A stretch of 64,000 nt of DNA from Curvibacter sp. (GTDB lineage Bacteria > Pseudomonadota > Gammaproteobacteria > Burkholderiales > Burkholderiaceae_C). Location of the stretch: assembly GCA_020621965.1 (NCBI GenBank), contig JAHRYV010000006.1, positions 1 through 64,000 on the forward strand, read 5' to 3'. The translations under genes were made by a program, and so were the position numbers. The stretch's first letter is position 1, and every line of letters starts with the position of its first letter. Of the stretch, positions 48,130-56,746 are shown piece by piece. A model generated the notes under the pieces. It worked only from the letters and a program-made list of their open reading frames with translations. It was not told the origin of the DNA and made no database searches.

Positions 48130-48639
48130 ATGAACCAGCAGGCAGACCCCACCGGCTTCGGCAAGTTCGTGCCGGGTTTTGATTTCCTGCAAAAGCTGGC
48201 CCAGGGCGGCAACGCTTCCCTGGCCGGCTGGGTCGCTCCCACGCTGGACACGCAGGCGCTGGACAAGCGCATCGACGAACTCAAGGCCGTGCAGTTCTGG
48301 CTGGACCAGAACGCTGCCGCGCTCAAGGCCACCATCCAGGCGCTCGAAGTGCAGAAGCTGACGCTGGCCACGCTCAAGACCATGAACGCACCCATGCCGG
48401 GCGGGCCCGCCGCCGCCGCCCAGCCCGCGGCAGCTCCGCAGCCCGCCGCGCCCCTGCCCGATCCCATGCAGTTCTGGGGTGCGCTGACACAGCAGTTCCA
48501 GCAGATTGCCAGCCAGGCCCTGCAGGACGCGGCCGCGCGCAGCGCGCCGGCCGCCGCAGCGGCCAAGACCGCCCCTCCCCAACCCCAGACCCCGCCGCCG
48601 AAGAAGACGGCGGCACGCAGCCGCAAGAAAACCCCATGA
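48130..48639 (+). CDS. phaM: PHB granule-associated activator PhaM
   Basis: A 169-residue PhaM-type protein. It carries PGFDFLQKLAQGG, GWVAPTLDTQALDKRIDELKAVQFWLDQN, ALEVQKLTLATLK, and an Ala/Pro/Lys-rich tail ending AARSRKKTP that can bind DNA. PhaM links PHB granules to the nucleoid and activates PHB synthase in related species. Its presence implies PHB storage, although phaC is not in the window. The stop overlaps the FIST gene start (ATGA). Confidence 0.92.
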   Translation: MNQQADPTGFGKFVPGFDFLQKLAQGGNASLAGWVAPTLDTQALDKRIDELKAVQFWLDQNAAALKATIQALEVQKLTLATLKTMNAPMPGGPAAAAQPAAAPQPAAPLPDPMQFWGALTQQFQQIASQALQDAAARSAPAAAAAKTAPPQPQTPPPKKTAARSRKKTP

Positions 48640-49907
48640 CCCGCTTTCCCTTTGCCCACGCCACCCACCCGCAATGGCGCATGGCCGCCGCGCTGGTGCT
48701 GGCCCAGCTGCGCGCGCAGCTGGCACTGCCGGGCCATGCGCCGAGCCCCACGCTGGCCCTGCTCTACATCACCGACCACTACGCGGGCGAGGCCGAGGCC
48801 ATCCTGGCGCACCTGAGCGCGGAACTGCCCGAGGTGACCGACTGGGTCGGCACCGTGGGCGTGGGTATCGCCGCCACCAACGTCGAGTACTTCGACGAAC
48901 CGGCCCTGGCCGTCATGCTGTGCGAGCTGCCGAACGACCAGTACCGTGTGTTCTCCGGCGTGGCGCCGCTGGGCCTGGGCTTCGAGGCGCACACCGCCCT
49001 GGTGCATGCCGACGGCCAGACGCAGGACCTGGCCGAACTCATCAACGAGCTGGCCGCGCGCACCGACTCCGGTTACCTGTTCGGCGGCCTGGCCTCCAGC
49101 CGCACGGACACCGTGCAGTTCGCCCTGGGTGGCGACGGTTTCATTCGCGGTCATGGGCGAGCCACCGGCGTCTTTCACGGCGGCCTGAGCGGCGTGGCTT
49201 TCACCGAAGGTGTGCACCTGGTCTCGCGTGTCACGCAGGGCTGTTTTCCGGTCGGGCGCGGCCACGTGATCACCGAGGCCGAGCGCAACGTGGTCTTCAA
49301 GCTCGACGATGAGCCGGCGCTGGACGTGCTGCTGCGTGAACTGCAGGTCACGCTGGACGAGCCGGAGCCGGCCCTGCGGGCCGTGCGTGCCACGCTGGCC
49401 GGTCTGGCCAGCCGCCAGGACCTGACGGCCGATGCCGAGCGAGGCGGGCAGGCCATCTGCCGCACCGGCAATTTCGGCAGCGACGTGCGCGTGCGCCATA
49501 TCGTCGGCCTCGATCCGCAGCGCGGCGGCGTGGCGCTGGCCGACGAGGCCGAGCCCGGCATGCAGCTGGCCTTCTGCCAGCGCAATGTGCAGGCCGCGCG
49601 CGCCGACCTCATGCGCATCTGCGCCGAGATCCGCGAAGAGTTGGAGCCCGAGGAGCTGCCGCTGGCCACGGTGTCCAGCGGCCCGGACGCCGAGCCCGCC
49701 GCGCCGCCGCTGCAGCGCATCCGCGGCGCGGTGTACGTCAGCTGTTCCGGCCGGGGTGGCCCGCACTTCGGCGCGCCCAGCGCCGAGCTGCAGATCGTGC
49801 GCCACGCCCTGGGCGACGTGCCGCTGGTGGGCTTCTTCGCCGGCGGCGAGATCGCGCGCCACCACCTCTACGGCTACACCGGTGTGCTGACGGTGTTCAC
49901 CGGCTGA
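48636..49907 (+). CDS. FIST-domain sensor protein
   Basis: A 423-residue soluble protein with FIST_N (about 25-240) and FIST_C (about 240-400) domains. Landmarks include TLALLYITDHYAGEAEAIL, WVGTVGVGIAATNVEYFDEPAL, LFGGLASSRTDT, and the C-terminal AVYVSCSGRGGPHFG and VGFFAGGEIARH. FIST domains are predicted to bind small ligands such as amino acids in signal transduction. No kinase or cyclase domain is attached. It is translationally coupled to phaM. Confidence 0.9.
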   Translation: MTRFPFAHATHPQWRMAAALVLAQLRAQLALPGHAPSPTLALLYITDHYAGEAEAILAHLSAELPEVTDWVGTVGVGIAATNVEYFDEPALAVMLCELPNDQYRVFSGVAPLGLGFEAHTALVHADGQTQDLAELINELAARTDSGYLFGGLASSRTDTVQFALGGDGFIRGHGRATGVFHGGLSGVAFTEGVHLVSRVTQGCFPVGRGHVITEAERNVVFKLDDEPALDVLLRELQVTLDEPEPALRAVRATLAGLASRQDLTADAERGGQAICRTGNFGSDVRVRHIVGLDPQRGGVALADEAEPGMQLAFCQRNVQAARADLMRICAEIREELEPEELPLATVSSGPDAEPAAPPLQRIRGAVYVSCSGRGGPHFGAPSAELQIVRHALGDVPLVGFFAGGEIARHHLYGYTGVLTVFTG

Positions 49908-49919
49908 AGCGCTGGCGCC

Positions 49920-50360
49920 TCACTGCGGCGGCCGGGTCTTGAGCAGATCCTTGCGGCACAGCGGCCCGTCCATCGGGTCTTCCAGGCTGTGCGCGATGGC
50001 GGTCACCAGGGCGTGCGCCTCTTCGGCGCTGAAGTGCTCCATCAGCGGGCGCGCCACCGCGGGCGGCAGCCGCACGTCGACGGTGCTGCCGTCGGCGCGC
50101 GTGATGCTCAGGCTGGCCACCTGGTGGCTGCCCCAGTCGGGCCGGTCTTCGGCGCGCAGCATCTGCTCCTGCATCAGCGCCTCGTACTCGGCTTCCAGGG
50201 CCTCCAGCACCTCATCCGCGGGCTCGGTGTCGAGTTCGACCACCAGGCCCTCGATGTCGTCGTCGCGCAGGTGGAACGCCAGCGCGCGCGCCGCCAGCGC
50301 CTGCGCGAAACGGTCGCGCAGGTCGGCTTCGAAGAAGATGTAGCTGGAGCCCGCCGACAC
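49920..50360 (-). CDS. Small acidic protein downstream of sulfide:quinone reductase
   Basis: A 146-residue protein with no signal peptide, which I do not recognise. It contains YIFFEADLRDRFAQALAARAL, a DDDIEGLVVELDTE acidic stretch, ALEAEYEALMQEQM and FSAEEAHALVTAIAHSLEDP. The start is GTG 50360, three bases after the stop of the SQR-like gene, so both are surely on one message and under the same FNR-type promoter. Its role with the reductase is unknown. Confidence 0.78.
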   Translation of the reverse strand: MSAGSSYIFFEADLRDRFAQALAARALAFHLRDDDIEGLVVELDTEPADEVLEALEAEYEALMQEQMLRAEDRPDWGSHQVASLSITRADGSTVDVRLPPAVARPLMEHFSAEEAHALVTAIAHSLEDPMDGPLCRKDLLKTRPPQ

Positions 50361-50363
50361 GGC

Positions 50364-51641
50364 CTACTTCTTGTCCTTGAGCTTCATGATGCCCAGCGCG
50401 TTCATGACCATCTTCTCGAACAGCGGCTCGGAGGTGCCGGCCTTCATCTTGCGCATGAAGTACTTCTCGAAGGCGATCTTGGCCAGGTGCACCCACTTGC
50501 CCTGCGAGAACCAGTTCACGTTGCGCGGCGGGATCTGCGGCAGCGCCACGAAGCAGGCGCCGGTGTCGCCGAAGTCGGCCAGGCACACGGCGTTCCAGGT
50601 GGCCTTGGTGCCGGGTTCCTTACCGTCGAGCACGTCGCGGATGTTGTGCGCGGTGGCCGTGACCATGGACTCGATCATGTAGCCGGTCTTGGGCGCGCCG
50701 GTGGGCACGGGCGTGGCTTCCACGGGCGGAATGGCCACACACACGCCCACGGCGTAGATGTTCTTGAACTTTGGGTTGCGCTGGTGCGGGTCGATCAGGA
50801 TGAAGCCGCGCGGATTGGTCAGGCCCTCAATGCCGAACACCGCATCGATGCCCTTGAAGGCCGGCAGCATCATCGAGTACTTGAAATCCAGCACGTGCTC
50901 TTTCTTGGGCGTGCCGTCCTCGTTGTGCTCGGTCACGTACATCTTGCCGGCTTCCACCTTGGTGGTCTTGGCGTTGCAGATCCACTTGATGTGGCGGTCG
51001 CGCATGACCGATTCCAGCAGACCCTTGGAGTCGCCCACCCCGCCCAGGCCCAGGTGGCCGATATAGGGCTCGGCGGTCACGAAGGTCATGGGCACCTTGT
51101 CGCGGATCTTGCGCTTGCGCAGATCGGTGTCCATGATCATGGCGAACTCGTAGGCCGGGCCGTAGCACGAGGCCCCCTGCACCGCACCCACCACCACGTG
51201 GCCCGGGTCCTGCACGAATTTCTGCCAGTTGCGCTCGGCCTCCACCGCGTGGTCCACGTGGCAGATCGACTGCGTGTGGCCTTTCGGGCCCAGGCCTTCC
51301 ACTTCGTCGAAGGCCAGCTTGGGGCCGGTGGCGATGACCAGGTAGTCGTAATCCACCGTTCGGCCGTCGTCCAGCTCGATCTGGTTCTTCTCGGGGTGCA
51401 GGCGCTTGGCACCCACGCCGATGAAGTCGATCTTCTTCTTCGCCAGCACCGGCGCGATGTCAAGTTCGATGTCGTCGCGCTTGCGCCAGTCCACCGCCAC
51501 CCAGGGATTGGACGGCACGAAGTGGAACTTCGGGTTGTTGGAAATGACGGTGATTTTGTCGTCGGCGCGCGCGATTGCACGCATCTCATAGGCCATCGGC
51601 ATGCCGCCGATGCCCGCGCCGAGGATCACGATATGGGCCAT
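50364..51641 (-). CDS. sqr: Sulfide:quinone oxidoreductase-type flavoprotein
   Basis: A 425-residue FAD enzyme of the disulfide-reductase fold that oxidises sulfide and reduces quinone at the membrane. The FAD motif is HIVILGAGIGGMPMAYEM. The three cysteines expected in SQR are found in QSICHVDHA, GASCYGPAYEF and NAVCLADFGDTG. Length and C-terminal membrane-associating helices fit. ATG 51641 follows AGGAGA. The gene lies behind a perfect FNR box, so it is probably expressed when oxygen is low. Confidence 0.9.
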   Translation of the reverse strand: MAHIVILGAGIGGMPMAYEMRAIARADDKITVISNNPKFHFVPSNPWVAVDWRKRDDIELDIAPVLAKKKIDFIGVGAKRLHPEKNQIELDDGRTVDYDYLVIATGPKLAFDEVEGLGPKGHTQSICHVDHAVEAERNWQKFVQDPGHVVVGAVQGASCYGPAYEFAMIMDTDLRKRKIRDKVPMTFVTAEPYIGHLGLGGVGDSKGLLESVMRDRHIKWICNAKTTKVEAGKMYVTEHNEDGTPKKEHVLDFKYSMMLPAFKGIDAVFGIEGLTNPRGFILIDPHQRNPKFKNIYAVGVCVAIPPVEATPVPTGAPKTGYMIESMVTATAHNIRDVLDGKEPGTKATWNAVCLADFGDTGACFVALPQIPPRNVNWFSQGKWVHLAKIAFEKYFMRKMKAGTSEPLFEKMVMNALGIMKLKDKK

Positions 51642-51715
51642 GGTGTTGTCTCCTGTAATTTCCGCTGCCTGGTAGCCGGTCATCGGCCACCGCCCGTAGC
51701 TGCGGCTGTGTCTGC

Positions 51716-51757
51716 TTTATAGGCATGGGGGTATCACTTGGGCTTGATCCATATCAA
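51716..51757 (-). promoter_or_regulatory. FNR class II promoter of the SQR gene
   Basis: TTGATCCATATCAA (51744-51757) is a perfect FNR/ANR palindrome. On the minus strand the -10 element TATAAA lies at 51721-51716, which sets the start near 51709 and the box centre at -41.5, the classical class II position. The site lies 18 bases after the stop of the upstream XRE gene. Confidence 0.85.
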
Positions 51758-51774
51758 CCCCAGGCGGCAAACCC

Positions 51775-52506
51775 TCAACGTCGCAGTGCAGCAAAGGCCT
51801 CAAACTCCCAGCTGCGCATGGCCAGCAGCAAAGTGTAGCCCTCGCGCTCTTTCTCCGCCAGCTTCTGGTCGGCCTGATGCTGCTGCGCGAAGTCCTGCGC
51901 CACGCGCTGCAGCCGCTCCATGAATGAAGGCGCCAGGCTGCGCGCGATGCTGCCGTGCACCAGCAGCAGGCCCTCGCCGTGGCCGTCGAAGCCGCCGCTG
52001 TAATAGTCCAGCAGCGCGTGTTCGCGAAAGTAATCCATCACCGCCCCGTGCGGCCGCCAGCGGAAGGTCTTGGCCAGTTTCAGGCGGTAGCGGTTGAGTG
52101 GCCGCAGTTCGATGATGCCGATGCGGTCCAGCTGCGCCAGGTACTTCACGCACTCGGCCTCGCTCAGGCGATAGGCCGCCACCATCTGCTCCAGCGTCCA
52201 CTGGCTCAGCACGCAGATCGCCACCAGCAGCAGCTTCTTGTCGGCCACCACGGCCTTCTCCTGCTGCTGCGTCAGCTCGGCCAGCAGGGGCTGGGCGTCC
52301 GCCACACGGCGCGCCAGCTCGGCAAAGTCCAGCTTGAGCGCGCGGCAGATCGCGTCGATGCGCGACAGCGACATGTCGCCCTTGGCCAGCATGCGTTTGA
52401 CGCTGCTCTCGGCCATGTCCAGCTTCTGCGCCAGATCGGCATAGGTCAGGCGGGCGGACTTGAGTTCCTGCTTCAGGGCCAGGACGAGGTCGGCGGTGGT
52501 GCTCAT
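51775..52506 (-). CDS. XRE-family transcriptional regulator
   Basis: A 243-residue protein with an N-terminal Cro/CI-type helix-turn-helix (LTYADLAQKLDMAESSVKRML, about 20-60) and a long C-terminal effector region (LAELTQQQEKAVVADKKLLLVAICVLSQW, RHGAVMDYFREHALLDYYSGG-like segments). No known ligand-binding fold is recognised. It is divergent from a ceramidase-like gene. A near-perfect 17-bp palindrome before its start suggests self-control. Confidence 0.87.
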   Translation of the reverse strand: MSTTADLVLALKQELKSARLTYADLAQKLDMAESSVKRMLAKGDMSLSRIDAICRALKLDFAELARRVADAQPLLAELTQQQEKAVVADKKLLLVAICVLSQWTLEQMVAAYRLSEAECVKYLAQLDRIGIIELRPLNRYRLKLAKTFRWRPHGAVMDYFREHALLDYYSGGFDGHGEGLLLVHGSIARSLAPSFMERLQRVAQDFAQQHQADQKLAEKEREGYTLLLAMRSWEFEAFAALRR

Positions 52507-52531
52507 GGTTTTGTCGGTCTCCAAGGGTCTG

Positions 52532-52548
52532 GTGTCGATTATCGATAC
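52532..52548. promoter_or_regulatory. Palindromic operator candidate of XRE regulator
   Basis: GTGTCGAT-T-ATCGATAC is an 8+1+8 palindrome with one mismatch, 26 bases before the XRE start. GTATCGA half-sites recur upstream of the YiaA-type gene at 58744 and 58795. Confidence 0.6.
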
Positions 52549-52608
52549 CCGCAGTGCATCTGGAGATGAATGTGCAGCAAATTCGCTACCGCTGCGGCGG
52601 GCGCGCCA

Positions 52609-52631
52609 CACACTGCGCGCCATGTTCATCC
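52609..52631 (+). promoter_or_regulatory. Shared 23-bp upstream element, copy A
   Basis: This 23-base stretch (CACACT... ATGTTCATCC) matches the element at 58821-58843 at 19 of 23 positions without gaps. It ends 11 bases before the start codon of the ceramidase-like gene. Confidence 0.5.
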
Positions 52632-52642
52632 CCGGAGCTCCC

Positions 52643-53407
52643 ATGCCCTCGCATCTCTCGCGGACCGAAGTCCTCTTGTCCCTGGCGCTGCTGGCGCTTG
52701 CCGTGGTGGCCGTCCTCGCCCCGCCGCTGGCCCAGCCCGCGCACTACCACCACTTCGCCGACCAGCGCGACTGGCTGGGCATCCCCTGTGCCTACGACGT
52801 ACTCAGCAACCTGGCCTTTGCGCTGTTCGGCGGGTTGGGCCTGTGGGTGCTGGCCCGCGTGCCGGCGCTGGTGCTGGCGCCCCCGCAGCGGGCGCTGGCC
52901 GCGCTGTTCTTCGGCGGCCTGGTGCTCACCACCCTGTGTTCCGCCTGGTACCACGTGCAGCCCGACGACGCCGGCCTGGTGGTGGACCGCCTGGGCATGA
53001 CGGTCGCCTTCGCCGGCCTGCTGGGACTGGGTGTGGCCAGCCAGCTGCGCGAGCGCGCCGGCATCTGGCTGGCGCTGGCCGTGCTGCTGCTCGGGACCCT
53101 GAGCGTGGCCATCTGGGCCTACAACGGCAACCTGCTGCCCTGGGCCCTGCTGCAGGGCGGCGGCATGGTGCTGCTGCTGGGGCTGGCCTTGGCGCCCGCG
53201 CTGCCCGGCGCGCTGGCCGTGCGCTGGGGCGTGGTGGTCGGCCTCTATGTTCTGGCCAAGGGGCTGGAGCTGGCCGACCATGCGGTGTTCGACCTCAGCG
53301 GCCAGCTCGTCGCCGGCCACAGCCTCAAACATCTGGTGGCGGCCTGCGCCGCCTGGCCCGTCATCGGTGCGCTGCAGGCACTCGGGCAGAATGCCGATCA
53401 ACGCTAA
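52643..53407 (+). CDS. Alkaline ceramidase-like membrane protein
   Basis: A 254-residue membrane protein with about seven helices. Residues typical of the CREST (ceramidase/PAQR) superfamily are visible: HYHHFADQRDWLG, SNLAFALFG, CSAWYHVQPDDAGLVVDRLGM and a late LADHAVFDLSGQLVAGHSLKHLVAA with paired His. These build a zinc hydrolase site. An upstream ATG at 52622 is in frame, but GGAG sits best before ATG 52643. In a bacterium without known sphingolipids the substrate is open. Confidence 0.82.
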   Translation: MPSHLSRTEVLLSLALLALAVVAVLAPPLAQPAHYHHFADQRDWLGIPCAYDVLSNLAFALFGGLGLWVLARVPALVLAPPQRALAALFFGGLVLTTLCSAWYHVQPDDAGLVVDRLGMTVAFAGLLGLGVASQLRERAGIWLALAVLLLGTLSVAIWAYNGNLLPWALLQGGGMVLLLGLALAPALPGALAVRWGVVVGLYVLAKGLELADHAVFDLSGQLVAGHSLKHLVAACAAWPVIGALQALGQNADQR

Positions 53408-53421
53408 CGGAGGAGACCGTC

Positions 53422-55353
53422 TTGGATCAGAACAACACCGTGCCCCGGGCCGCCGCGCACGACGAACACCCCAACCAGTTCGCCCTGCTGCGCCAGCGCC
53501 GCTTCGCCCCTTTCTTCTGGACGCAGTTCTGCGGCGCCGCCAACGACAACCTGTTCAAGTTCGCCTTCACCGTCATGGTCACCTACCAGCTCAGCGTGAG
53601 CTGGCTGCCCCCGGCCATGGCGGGCCTGGTGATCGGCGCGCTGTTCATCCTGCCCTTCCTGCTGTTTTCCGCCACCAGCGGCCAGCTGACCGACAAGTTC
53701 GAGAAGACGGCCATGATCCGCTTCGTCAAGAACCTGGAGATCGCCATCATGCTGGTGGCGGCCTGGGGTTTCATCATGGGCAATGTGCCGGCGCTGCTGT
53801 TCTGCACCTTCATGATGGGCCTGCACTCCACGCTGTTCGGTCCGGTCAAGTTCGCCTACCTGCCCCAGGTGCTGAGCGAGCGTGAACTGACGGGCGGCAA
53901 CGGCATGGTGGAGATGGGCACCTTCGTGGCCATCCTGCTGGGCAATGTGGTGGGCGGCCTGATCGTTGCCATCCCCGAGGTCGGCCCGCAGAACGTGGCC
54001 TTCGCCTGCGTGGCGCTGGCCATCCTCGGCCGGGTCACCGCCGCGCGCGTGCCGCACGCCACGGCCACCGACCCCGGGCTCAAGATCAACTGGAACCCCA
54101 TCACCGAGACCTGGCGCAACCTCAAGCTCGCCCACGGCAACATCGTCGTCTACCGCTCGCTCTTGGGCATCAGCTGGATGTGGTTCTTCGGCGCCGTCTT
54201 CCTGAGCCAGTTCCCCAGCTTCGCCAAGGAAGTGCTGCACGGCGACGCCCACGTGGCCTCGGCCCTGCTGGTGGTGTTCTCCATCGGCATCGGCATCGGC
54301 TCGCTCATGTGCGAAATGCTCAGCCGCCGCCACGTGGAGATCGGCCTGGTGCCGCTGGGCGCCATCGGCATGACCGTCTTCGCCATGGATCTGTACTTCG
54401 CCTCCCGCAATCTGCCTGCCAGCGAGGTGATGGGCCTGGCCGCCTTCCTGGCCCAGGGCGCGCACTGGCGCGTCATGGCCGACCTGCTGCTGCTCAGCCT
54501 GTTCGCCGGCCTCTACAGCGTGCCCATGTACGCGCTCATTCAATTGCGCAGCCCGGCCACGCACCGCGCGCGCATCATCGCCGCCAACAACATCCTCAAC
54601 GCCCTGTTCATGATCGCCAGCTCGCTCATCGCCGGCGCGCTGCTGGCCATGAACGTGAGCATCCCGCAGATCTTCTTCCTGGTCGGCCTGGCCAATGCCG
54701 TGGTGGCGCTCTACATCTTCCTGCTGGTGCCGGAGTACCTGCTGCGTTTCGTGGCCTGGCTCATGAGCCACTTCGTCTACCGCTTCAAGGTCACCGGTGA
54801 CGAAAACATTCCGACCGAAGGCCCGGCCCTGCTGGCCTGCAACCACGTGAGCTTCGTCGACGCCGTGCTGCTGCAGGCCGCCAGCCCGCGGCCCATCCGT
54901 TTCCTCATGGACCATCGCATCTTCCGCATCCCGGTGCTGGGCTGGCTGTTCAAACTCGCCAAGGCCATCCCCATCGCCCCGCGCAGCGAAGACCCCGAGG
55001 CCTACGAAGCCGCCTTCCGCGCCGCCGCCCAGGTGCTGAAAGAAGGCGACCTCCTGGCCATCTTCCCCGAAGGCGGCATCACCCGCGACGGCACGCTGCA
55101 GGAGTTCAAGGGCGGCCTCATGAAGATCCTGGAACAGCAGCCCGTGCCCGTGGTGCCCATGGCACTCAACAACCTCTGGGGCTCCTTCTTCAGCCGCGCC
55201 GAGCTGGTGGACGGCAAGCCGACGGCGATGGTCAAGCCGTTCCGGCGGGGAATCTTCAACACGGTGGGGTTGAACGTGGGGGTGCCGCTGGCGGCCGCCG
55301 AGGTGCAGTTGGAGGGACTGCGGAGCAGGGTTGCGGGGCTCCTTCAACCATAG
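53422..55353 (+). CDS. LplT-like MFS transporter fused to PlsC acyltransferase
   Basis: A 643-residue fusion. Residues about 15-430 are a 12-helix MFS transporter of the lysophospholipid type (FFWTQFCGAANDNLFKFAF, SGQLTDKFEKT, GLHSTLFGPVKFAYLPQ). Residues about 440-640 are a PlsC-type acyltransferase with NHVSFVDAVLL (H-x4-D), PRSEDPEAYEAAF and FPEGGITRDG. Together they could import lysophospholipids and re-acylate them. Start is TTG 53422 behind AGGAG six bases upstream; no better start fits. The acyl-ACP synthetase domain of E. coli Aas is absent. Confidence 0.88.
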   Translation: MDQNNTVPRAAAHDEHPNQFALLRQRRFAPFFWTQFCGAANDNLFKFAFTVMVTYQLSVSWLPPAMAGLVIGALFILPFLLFSATSGQLTDKFEKTAMIRFVKNLEIAIMLVAAWGFIMGNVPALLFCTFMMGLHSTLFGPVKFAYLPQVLSERELTGGNGMVEMGTFVAILLGNVVGGLIVAIPEVGPQNVAFACVALAILGRVTAARVPHATATDPGLKINWNPITETWRNLKLAHGNIVVYRSLLGISWMWFFGAVFLSQFPSFAKEVLHGDAHVASALLVVFSIGIGIGSLMCEMLSRRHVEIGLVPLGAIGMTVFAMDLYFASRNLPASEVMGLAAFLAQGAHWRVMADLLLLSLFAGLYSVPMYALIQLRSPATHRARIIAANNILNALFMIASSLIAGALLAMNVSIPQIFFLVGLANAVVALYIFLLVPEYLLRFVAWLMSHFVYRFKVTGDENIPTEGPALLACNHVSFVDAVLLQAASPRPIRFLMDHRIFRIPVLGWLFKLAKAIPIAPRSEDPEAYEAAFRAAAQVLKEGDLLAIFPEGGITRDGTLQEFKGGLMKILEQQPVPVVPMALNNLWGSFFSRAELVDGKPTAMVKPFRRGIFNTVGLNVGVPLAAAEVQLEGLRSRVAGLLQP

Positions 55354-55415
55354 GCCACAGGCTGATCCACCCGGTCATGAGCTGCAGATCGCATTTATAG
55401 CCACAAGGAGGAGAG

Positions 55416-56015
55416 ATGTACCGTTATCGATTGATGGGCGCCTGCGTCTTGGCGCTGCTGTTGACGGCTTGCGCCGCCTTCATGGTTCCTGAAACATCAG
55501 ACCCGGCCAAAAAACTGGGTTGGGCGCGGGAGCTGATTGAAAACCAAAACCGTCCCATTCCGGCAGAGAGACTGATAGTCGAGGCGGTTGGTATTTACCA
55601 GCAACAACAGAACGAGTTGGGGTTGGCTGAAGCCTATCGGATGTACGGCCTGTTTTTCAAATCAAGGGCGGTGGGTAACTTTGAGGAGTACTACCAAAAG
55701 AACGGATTCAACGACAAAACGGCCAGCTACGGTGCGCGTTATCAAAAAGCCATTGAGTACTTTGACAAAGCGCGCGTGCTGCTGGAAAAGAATGACGATG
55801 TGAGATGGATTACGAACGTCCACGTTCAAAAGGCGTTTGCCTACGAGCTCATGAACAACATCGGAGCCGCTTGCGATGCCTATGACGCGGCACTGAAGAG
55901 TCATCATGCCGCCCAGAGGAGTCATCCGGATCTCGTCACGCTGGGGTTCAAGGGGCTCTCCAATTTTGAGCAGGAAATGGTTGAACGCAAGAAGCGCCTG
56001 GGCTGCCCCACGTGA
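55416..56015 (+). CDS. Lipoprotein with TPR-like helices, AT-richer
   Basis: A 199-residue lipoprotein with lipobox LLTACAA. The mature part is helical, with repeated Tyr/Ala patterns (YQQQQNELGLAEAYRMYGLFF; YQKAIEYFDKARVLLEK; YELMNNIGAACDAYDAALK), like TPR repeats. Base composition is clearly lower in GC than its neighbours, with codons such as AAA, TTT and GAA common, which suggests later arrival by transfer. GGAGGAG precedes ATG. No family is recognised. Confidence 0.8.
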   Translation: MYRYRLMGACVLALLLTACAAFMVPETSDPAKKLGWARELIENQNRPIPAERLIVEAVGIYQQQQNELGLAEAYRMYGLFFKSRAVGNFEEYYQKNGFNDKTASYGARYQKAIEYFDKARVLLEKNDDVRWITNVHVQKAFAYELMNNIGAACDAYDAALKSHHAAQRSHPDLVTLGFKGLSNFEQEMVERKKRLGCPT

Positions 56016-56158
56016 AATGGTGACCAAGCCATCCTGCGACCTGCTCAAGCCGGAAGGGATCGCGCAGATTGTGTAGGGCCGGGTCTTGCATCCCAACATC
56101 GGCAGTCAGATACTCTGCATGGCGCGCAGCATTACATGTCAGCGATGACGGGGCGCCC

Positions 56159-56701
56159 ATGAAAAAACTCCCACTCAGCAAAGCCTTCACCCTGCTGGAG
56201 CCCGGCCCGGTGGTGCTGATCACCACCCATGACGGTAAGCAAGGCAACGTCATGACGATCTCATGGACCATGGTGGTGGACTTCACGCCGGTGTTTGCCA
56301 TCACCACCGGGCCGTGGAACCATTCCTTCGCCGCCCTGCGCAAGACCGAGGAATGTGTGATCGCCATCCCCACCGTGGACCTGCTGGATAAGGTGGTGGG
56401 CGTGGGTACCTGCTCGGGCACCGACACGGACAAGTTCGCCAAATTCAAACTCACGCCGCTCAAAGCCAGCAAGGTGAAGGCGCCGTTGATCCAGGAGTGC
56501 CTGGCGAACATCGAGTGCCGGCTGATCGACTACAACAAGAAGCACAGCGTCGTTTTCCTGCAAGGCGTGGCCGCCTGGGTGGACACCACGCGCAAGGAGC
56601 GGCGCATGCTGCACGCCGTGGGCGACGGCACCTTCATTGCCGACGGCCGCAAGCTGGACCGCCGCAAGGCGATGCGCTCCAAACTCCCGGCGGGCGTCTA
56701 G
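56159..56701 (+). CDS. Flavin reductase-like domain protein
   Basis: A 180-residue FMN-binding split-barrel protein. Landmarks: PLSKAFTLLEPGPVVLITTHDGKQGNVMTISWTM, TGPWNHSFAALRKTEECVIAIP and GTCSGTDTDKF. Such proteins reduce flavins or act as flavin-dependent oxidoreductases. ATG 56159 follows a G-rich stretch. It is followed by another FMN-binding protein gene (56747). Confidence 0.88.
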   Translation: MKKLPLSKAFTLLEPGPVVLITTHDGKQGNVMTISWTMVVDFTPVFAITTGPWNHSFAALRKTEECVIAIPTVDLLDKVVGVGTCSGTDTDKFAKFKLTPLKASKVKAPLIQECLANIECRLIDYNKKHSVVFLQGVAAWVDTTRKERRMLHAVGDGTFIADGRKLDRRKAMRSKLPAGV

Positions 56702-56746
56702 GGCCTGGTTCGCGCCGGACTGCCGTCGTTGCGACCACGTTGTTTA

